Shown piece after piece: positions 6,501-9,927 of a DNA stretch of 9,927 nucleotides (position 1 is its first letter; each line of letters opens with the position of its first letter). Origin of the DNA: JALZDI01 sp965653225 (GTDB lineage Bacteria > Actinomycetota > Actinomycetes > Propionibacteriales > Nocardioidaceae). The stretch spans positions 1 to 9,927 of the forward strand of contig CBFGZI010000135.1 of assembly GCA_965653225.1 (NCBI GenBank), given 5' to 3'. A program made the translations under genes and the position numbers. The notes below the pieces were generated by a model. That model was not told the origin of the DNA. It worked only from the letters and a program-made list of their open reading frames with translations, and searched no databases.

Positions 6501-7424
6501 ATGCGTAGCCTCGTGCTCCTGGCCATAGTCGGCCTGGTCGCGCAACTTGTGGACGGGTCGCTCGGAATGGCGTACGGCGTCACCTCTTCGACCGCGATGC
6601 TGGCCGTCGGGATCGCCCCAGCTGCGGCCTCCGCGGCGGTGCACGTCTCAGAGGTCGGCACCACCCTGGTGTCCGGAGCGTCACACTGGAAGTTCGGCAA
6701 CGTCAACTGGCGCACCGTCGGCATCCTTGCCGTCCCCGGGGGGATCGGCGCCTTCCTGGGCGCGACCGCACTGTCCAACATCGACGGTGACTCGGCCGAG
6801 CCGTGGGTCGCGGTACTGCTGACCGGCCTCGGGCTGTACGTGCTCTACCGCTTCCTGCGTCTGGGCGGTCGTCGCCCGCAGTTCAAGTCGCACCCCTCGC
6901 CGTTCTTCCTGGTCCCCATGGGACTCGTCGCCGGTCTCGTCGACGCGATCGGCGGAGGCGGCTGGGGCCCGATCGGCACCACCTCGCTGCTGTCGTCGGG
7001 TCGCCTGGAGCCGCGCAAGGTCGTCGGCTCGATCGACACCTCTGAGTTCGTCGTCGCCGCGGGTGCGTCGCTGGGCTTCCTGGTCGCACTCGGCTCCGGA
7101 GGCATCAACCTCGCCTGGGCGGGATCGCTCCTGGCGGGCGGTGTGGTCGCCGCGCCGTTCGCCGCGTGGCTGGTCCGGCACCTGCCGGCACGCGTCCTTG
7201 GCGTCGCCGCCGGTGGCTTCATCGTCGTGACCAACGTGGTCACCGCCCTGGACGGCTGGACTGGGCTGGACGTCGAGGTGGCCTCGACGGGTCTGGTGAT
7301 CACGTGGACCGTGCTCCTGTCGGCATGGGCGGCGCTGGTCGTCTACGCCGTACAAGCCGAGCGCAGGTCGAAGCGGGAGGAGCTCGGGGCCGGTTCGACA
7401 TCCCCCGAGGCCGAGCTGGTCTGA
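6501..7424 (+). CDS. Sulfite exporter TauE/SafE (TSUP) family membrane protein
   Basis: The 307-residue protein is almost entirely hydrophobic, with about eight membrane helices. It shows the family's internal duplication: VAQLVDGSLG (13-22), then a conserved loop to VSEVGTTLVSGASH (49-62), is mirrored by VAGLVDAIGG (143-152) and DTSEFVVAAGAS (179-190). The charged tail (from about 286) ends in the cytoplasm. TSUP proteins move sulfite, sulfonates, taurine or other small anions across the membrane; the substrate here cannot be told. ATG 6501 has a good GGAAGGA ribosome-binding site. It is transcribed alone, divergent from the SDR/ALDH operon and convergent with a response regulator. No sulfur-metabolism gene is nearby. 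Confidence 0.93.
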   Translation: MRSLVLLAIVGLVAQLVDGSLGMAYGVTSSTAMLAVGIAPAAASAAVHVSEVGTTLVSGASHWKFGNVNWRTVGILAVPGGIGAFLGATALSNIDGDSAEPWVAVLLTGLGLYVLYRFLRLGGRRPQFKSHPSPFFLVPMGLVAGLVDAIGGGGWGPIGTTSLLSSGRLEPRKVVGSIDTSEFVVAAGASLGFLVALGSGGINLAWAGSLLAGGVVAAPFAAWLVRHLPARVLGVAAGGFIVVTNVVTALDGWTGLDVEVASTGLVITWTVLLSAWAALVVYAVQAERRSKREELGAGSTSPEAELV

Positions 7425-7489
7425 GGCCGGTTGGTCCGGCGCCGGCTCGAGTCACCACCGGCCCGACCGACCCGGCCACGAGGGGGAAT

Positions 7490-7527
7490 CCGACGCCGCA
7501 CGTCCCGCCGCGGGCGTGCGGCGTCGG
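7490..7527. terminator. Strong bidirectional hairpin between TSUP and response-regulator genes
   Basis: A 13-bp perfect stem, CCGACGCCGCACG (7490-7502) with CGTGCGGCGTCGG (7515-7527), is capped by a further CCCG/CGGG stem with a 3-base loop (7504-7514), one T being unpaired. It lies 65 bases past the TSUP stop and 39 bases past the response-regulator stop. There is no T-tract on either strand. A small extra hairpin, CCTCG-GGA-CGAGG (7545-7557), stands between it and the response-regulator stop and could also stop that transcript. Confidence 0.65.
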
Positions 7528-7566
7528 CGCGTCCGGAACCACGTCCTCGGGACGAGGCTTGGCTAC

Positions 7567-8175
7567 CTACCGGTGCGCCGAGGTCCAGACGAGGTTGCGC
7601 ACGAGGTCGCCGACCTCGGGCTCGAGCCGTTCGTCGGACACCTCTACGGGGTCGCCGGGCTTCCTGCCCTCGAGTCCGGCCAGCACGTAGCCGATGGTCC
7701 GGCGCTCCCGGTCCGACAGCTTCGGGTCGTCCTGCCGTGCCCGCAGCCAGCCGACGACCCGTCGGGCGCCCGTCGGGTCGAGCAGCGACTGACCCGATCC
7801 CAGCCGGCGAAGCGCGTCGACGAGCTCGGTCGTGCGGGACTCCTTCAGCACGTAGCCGTGGGCCCCCGCGACCACGGCGGAGGCCAGCGCCTCCTCGTCC
7901 TCGGCCGCCGTCAGCAGCAGCCCCCTGATAGAAGGGTCTGCCTTCCTGACCTGGCGGCACACCGTGACACCACTGCCGTCACGCATGTGCAGGTCGAGCA
8001 TCATCACGTCCGGGTGCAGACGGCCGATCATGCGGATGGACTCCGCGGCCGACCCGCTGCCGCCGACGACGGTGATGTCCCGCTTGTTGCCGAGGAGGTC
8101 CTCCAGGCCACGGCGCACGATGTCATGGTCGTCGACGATGAACACCTTCAGCGTCCGCTGGACGTACCTCTCCAT
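7567..8175 (-). CDS. DosR/NarL-like response regulator with a degenerate helix-turn-helix
   Basis: The product has 202 residues. The receiver domain (about 8-125) is complete: acidic pair Asp15/Asp16, phospho-acceptor Asp61 (MMLDLHM), Thr89 and Lys111. Receiver and linker (VFIVDDHDIVRRGLEDLLG, GSGQSLLD at 126-133) closely resemble actinobacterial DosR/DevR. A LuxR-type output domain begins at LSDRER (153-158) and LAGLEGRK (165-172), but the recognition part is abnormal: where DosR has FLAEKTVKNYVSRLLAKLG, this has SDERLEPEVGDLVRNLVWT, lacking the DNA-contacting Lys/Lys/Asn. It then ends without the usual tail. No alternative frame restores the motif. ATG 8175 has GGAGG 6 bases upstream; the open frame to 8277 has no better start. 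No sensor kinase is in the window. It is divergent from the multicopper oxidase. The protein may not bind DNA on its own, or binds an unusual site. Confidence 0.88.
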   Translation of the reverse strand: MERYVQRTLKVFIVDDHDIVRRGLEDLLGNKRDITVVGGSGSAAESIRMIGRLHPDVMMLDLHMRDGSGVTVCRQVRKADPSIRGLLLTAAEDEEALASAVVAGAHGYVLKESRTTELVDALRRLGSGQSLLDPTGARRVVGWLRARQDDPKLSDRERRTIGYVLAGLEGRKPGDPVEVSDERLEPEVGDLVRNLVWTSAHR

Positions 8176-8191
8176 CCCCACCCTCCAAGTC

Positions 8192-8209
8192 AGCCGGTGA
8201 GTACCGGCT
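8192..8209 (-). repeat. Hairpin just upstream of the response-regulator ribosome-binding site
   Basis: AGCCGGT (8192-8198) and ACCGGCT (8203-8209) form a perfect 7-bp stem with a 4-base loop. On the minus-strand transcript it ends a few bases before the GGAGG ribosome-binding site. It may affect translation or mRNA stability, or be an operator. Confidence 0.4.
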
Positions 8210-8269
8210 CGAACTCGGCGCCCCGGCCGACGAGGCTCACCGGCGCGGAACCGTCCTCTCGACAACCGT

Positions 8270-8285
8270 AACCCCATGCGGGGTT
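8270..8285. repeat. Inverted repeat AACCCC-ATGC-GGGGTT
   Basis: A perfect 6-bp inverted repeat with a 4-base centre, about 95 bases upstream of the response-regulator start. It could be a regulator-binding site in that gene's promoter or leader region. Confidence 0.3.
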
Positions 8286-8419
8286 GGCGTAGTCCGGAAC
8301 TGACCTACCCGGACCCACGGCCTGGCCCGGGCACGGAGAGCAAGGATCGAGCACCCGACTGTCGTGATCGCCGTACCTCTTCGCCCCTGGTCCGGGGGAC
8401 CCGCCACCGCCGAGATGTG

Positions 8420-8446
8420 AGCGTTCAGTAACCGGCCGGTAACGCT
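8420..8446. repeat. Nested palindrome AGCGTT / ACCGGCCGGT / AACGCT
   Basis: The 10-bp perfect palindrome ACCGGCCGGT (8431-8440) is flanked by AGCGTT (8420-8425) and its complement AACGCT (8441-8446). GTAAC is also directly repeated at 8428 and 8439. It is placed centrally between the two divergent genes. A dimeric regulator site is a possibility. Confidence 0.35.
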
Positions 8447-8527
8447 GGTCGACGTTCTTGGCCGTTTCGGGACGTGTGGCACGGGTCACGTGGCCAACCA
8501 CGGCCATGAAGTAGTACTCCATCGGGG

Positions 8528-8574
8528 CACCCGAGATGACCTAGTTGGTCATTCAACATTGGTCCCCTCGGGTG
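8528..8574. promoter_or_regulatory. Nested stem-loop / repeat element upstream of the multicopper oxidase
   Basis: CACCCGAG (8528-8535) pairs with CTCGGGTG (8567-8574). Stacked directly inside is ATGACC (8536-8541) pairing with GGTCAT (8547-8552) around a TAGTT loop, leaving a 14-base unpaired segment on the 3' side. TTGGTC occurs twice 14 bp apart (8545-8550, 8559-8564). It ends 79 bases before the oxidase start. It could be an operator cluster or, if transcribed, a structured leader. Confidence 0.4.
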
Positions 8575-8653
8575 ATTACGGGCATCTCGTTTAGCAGGCA
8601 ATCTCAAGGTGTTCGGGGGGGCGTGGGCAGTGGGGGCAGAAACGAGGCACACC

Positions 8654-9927
8654 GTGGATCTCACGGCAAACAACGACGCGCGTGTGGGCGACGTCGAAGC
8701 AAAGAGTTCACCGACCGAGGGCGAGAGCCCGGAGACCGAGACGTCAGGCCTGCTCAGCGGGCTGTCGCGACGCTCGGTCCTCAGGGTTGGAGCAGCCGGC
8801 GTCGTAGGCGCCGGCCTGACGGGTCTGCGGGGCTTCGGCGTCCCGTACCTGTCCGACAAGGGTTGGCTGTCGGCCGACGGCGCGTTCGCCGCCGTCTCCA
8901 CCGCGCTGACCAACAAGCTCTACCTCGAGGTCTTTCCGACCAGTCCGCTGATCCTGTCGCCGTTCACCGATCCGTTGAACGTGCCGAAGGCGCTGCGGCC
9001 GACGTCCGGGTTCAAGGCGTGGAAAGAGCCGCCTGGACCGGGTAGGGGCCAGCAGAACTCGCTGCGCAACCAGCGGCACCAGATGTGGCCGAGCCACGTC
9101 GGGTATCCCGACCCGATCGTCTACAACATCGACGTGGAGGTGGCTCAGCACTCCTTCACCACGTCGCAGGTGCTGCCGATCGACTCCTTGGGAAACCCGA
9201 CGGTCTCGTTCAACGAGAAGGGCCACCGGTTCGCGTCCGGCACCGTCAGGTCGCTGCCGAAGAGCACGATCTACGGGTTCAACGGCACCTTCCCGGGACC
9301 CATGATCAACGCCGAGTACGGCAAGCCGGCGATCGTCAGGTTCACCAACAAGCTGCACCACAACCCGCTCGGCCTGGACCGCGGAGACTTCGGCGCGCCG
9401 GACTGGTCGTTCCTGACCCACCTGCACAACGGGCACACCGCGCCGGAGAGCGACGGCAACCCGCACTACTCGATGGTCGCCGGGCCGAGGGCCCACGGCT
9501 ACCAGCCGAAGCTGTGGGTGGACAACCTGTACCTCAACTGGCCGGCGGGCGGGGACGACCGCGAGAAGCAGAGCTTCTTCTGGTTCCACGACCACCGGAT
9601 GGACCACACCGGCTCCAACGTCTACAAGGGCATGGTCGGCCTGTACCCGATCTATGACCCCAAGGGCGGCAAGGACATGGGCGACGAGCGGCGCGGCCTG
9701 CGCCTGCCGGGTGTGCGCACCAACCACCCCGACGGCAGCTTCGACGTCGAGTACGACATCCCGCTCGCGTTGTTCGACTGCCGGCTGGACGACGGTGTGA
9801 CGACTCACCACGACATCCACGACCAGGAGTTCCCGGCGGCCGGTAACCCGCGCAAGCACCCGGAGTGGTGGGGCAAGACCTTCTACCGGCACTTCCCCAA
9901 CCACGGCTTCGTCGGCGACATCTTCAC
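8654..9927 (+). CDS. Tat-exported multicopper oxidase (3' part beyond window)
   Basis: 424 codons are present of what should be a longer protein. A twin-arginine signal is clear: a 38-residue polar leader, then SRRSVLR (38-44) and the hydrophobic stretch GAAGVVGAGLTGL (46-58), so the enzyme is folded, copper-loaded and exported. The first cupredoxin domain holds FNGTFPGPMI (209-218), typical of the family, the copper motif HLHNGH (256-261) and FFWFHDHRMDHT (308-319), which supply type 2/type 3 copper ligands (His256, His258, His312, His314) as in CotA/bilirubin-oxidase-like proteins. The C-terminal type 1 copper motifs (HxxHxH, HCH) are not in the window, so activity cannot be verified. Such enzymes oxidise phenols, Mn(II), bilirubin or Cu(I) and reduce oxygen to water. 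GTG 8654 is chosen because GAGG (8644-8647) lies 6 bases upstream; in-frame GTGs at 8630 and 8609 are alternatives. Confidence 0.93.
   Translation, partial: MDLTANNDARVGDVEAKSSPTEGESPETETSGLLSGLSRRSVLRVGAAGVVGAGLTGLRGFGVPYLSDKGWLSADGAFAAVSTALTNKLYLEVFPTSPLILSPFTDPLNVPKALRPTSGFKAWKEPPGPGRGQQNSLRNQRHQMWPSHVGYPDPIVYNIDVEVAQHSFTTSQVLPIDSLGNPTVSFNEKGHRFASGTVRSLPKSTIYGFNGTFPGPMINAEYGKPAIVRFTNKLHHNPLGLDRGDFGAPDWSFLTHLHNGHTAPESDGNPHYSMVAGPRAHGYQPKLWVDNLYLNWPAGGDDREKQSFFWFHDHRMDHTGSNVYKGMVGLYPIYDPKGGKDMGDERRGLRLPGVRTNHPDGSFDVEYDIPLALFDCRLDDGVTTHHDIHDQEFPAAGNPRKHPEWWGKTFYRHFPNHGFVGDIF

Larger units (their letters stand above)
8176..8653. other. 478-bp intergenic region between divergent response regulator and multicopper oxidase
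   Basis: I find no credible gene here; the open frames it contains (for example 8190-8522 minus) have no recognisable motif. It is rich in short perfect inverted repeats: 8192-8209, 8270-8285, 8292-8314 (GTCCGG/CCGGAC), 8420-8446 and 8528-8574. From about 8535 to 8600 the base composition is richer in A/T than the surroundings, which suits the oxidase promoter, but no convincing -35/-10 pair could be fixed. Both transcripts probably start in this stretch. Confidence 0.6.

Noticed and set aside
7567..7700. Frameshift as the cause of the odd response-regulator C-terminus
   Set aside because: I read the other minus-strand frames over this stretch and found no TVKN/H-type recognition helix, so a simple single frameshift does not explain it.
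8465..8473. TTTCGGGAC, resembling one half of a DosR box
   Set aside because: The second half-site (GnCCC-like) is absent at the proper spacing, so a DosR box cannot be claimed.
8190..8522. Minus-strand open frame of 110 codons in the intergenic region
   Set aside because: It has no recognisable motif or ribosome-binding site and its 3' end runs into the response-regulator leader. Probably chance.
8609..8653. Upstream in-frame GTG starts for the multicopper oxidase
   Set aside because: GTG 8609 and 8630 remain possible, but only GTG 8654 has a clear GAGG at normal spacing, and the Tat leader is already long from there.

Overview
The window is very GC-rich, with strongly G/C-biased third codon positions, several GTG starts and -10 boxes of the TAnnnT type. 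The protein content (a bacterial protein O-mannosyltransferase next to rsmI, a GabD2-like aldehyde dehydrogenase, a DosR-like response regulator) points to a high-GC actinomycete (Actinomycetota). I cannot name the genus from sequence alone. It looks like chromosomal sequence: I saw no insertion sequence, phage gene, tRNA, rRNA or CRISPR array.

Left part (1-3740): the rsmI gene (16S rRNA ribose methyltransferase, minus strand, 3' end cut by the window edge) and the pmt gene (protein mannosyltransferase, plus strand) are divergent, as in mycobacteria. Here a 391-residue FAD-dependent, monooxygenase-like flavoprotein sits between them, in the pmt direction. The pmt gene appears to have its own promoter and a leaderless start.

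Middle (3741-6500): a two-gene minus-strand operon encodes a short-chain dehydrogenase (SDR) followed, with a 4-base GTGA overlap, by a GabD2-like aldehyde dehydrogenase. This is a natural alcohol-to-aldehyde-to-acid pair. The operon promoter overlaps a 14-bp site that fits the KstR-type operator TnnAACnnGTTnnA exactly, suggesting control by a TetR-family lipid/steroid-responsive repressor. A perfect inverted repeat separates the operon from the convergent pmt.

Right part (6501-9927): a TSUP (TauE/SafE) family membrane transporter has an inverted repeat flanking its -10 box and ends at a very strong bidirectional hairpin. Convergent to it is an orphan DosR/NarL-like response regulator. Its receiver domain is intact, but its C-terminal LuxR-type helix-turn-helix has lost the usual DNA-recognition residues. 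A 478-bp non-coding region full of inverted repeats separates it from a divergent, Tat-exported multicopper oxidase, which is cut by the right edge after its first two copper-binding motifs.

The most notable points are the KstR-like operator on the SDR/ALDH operon, the response regulator with a degenerate output domain beside an exported copper oxidase, and the structured intergenic region between those two genes.
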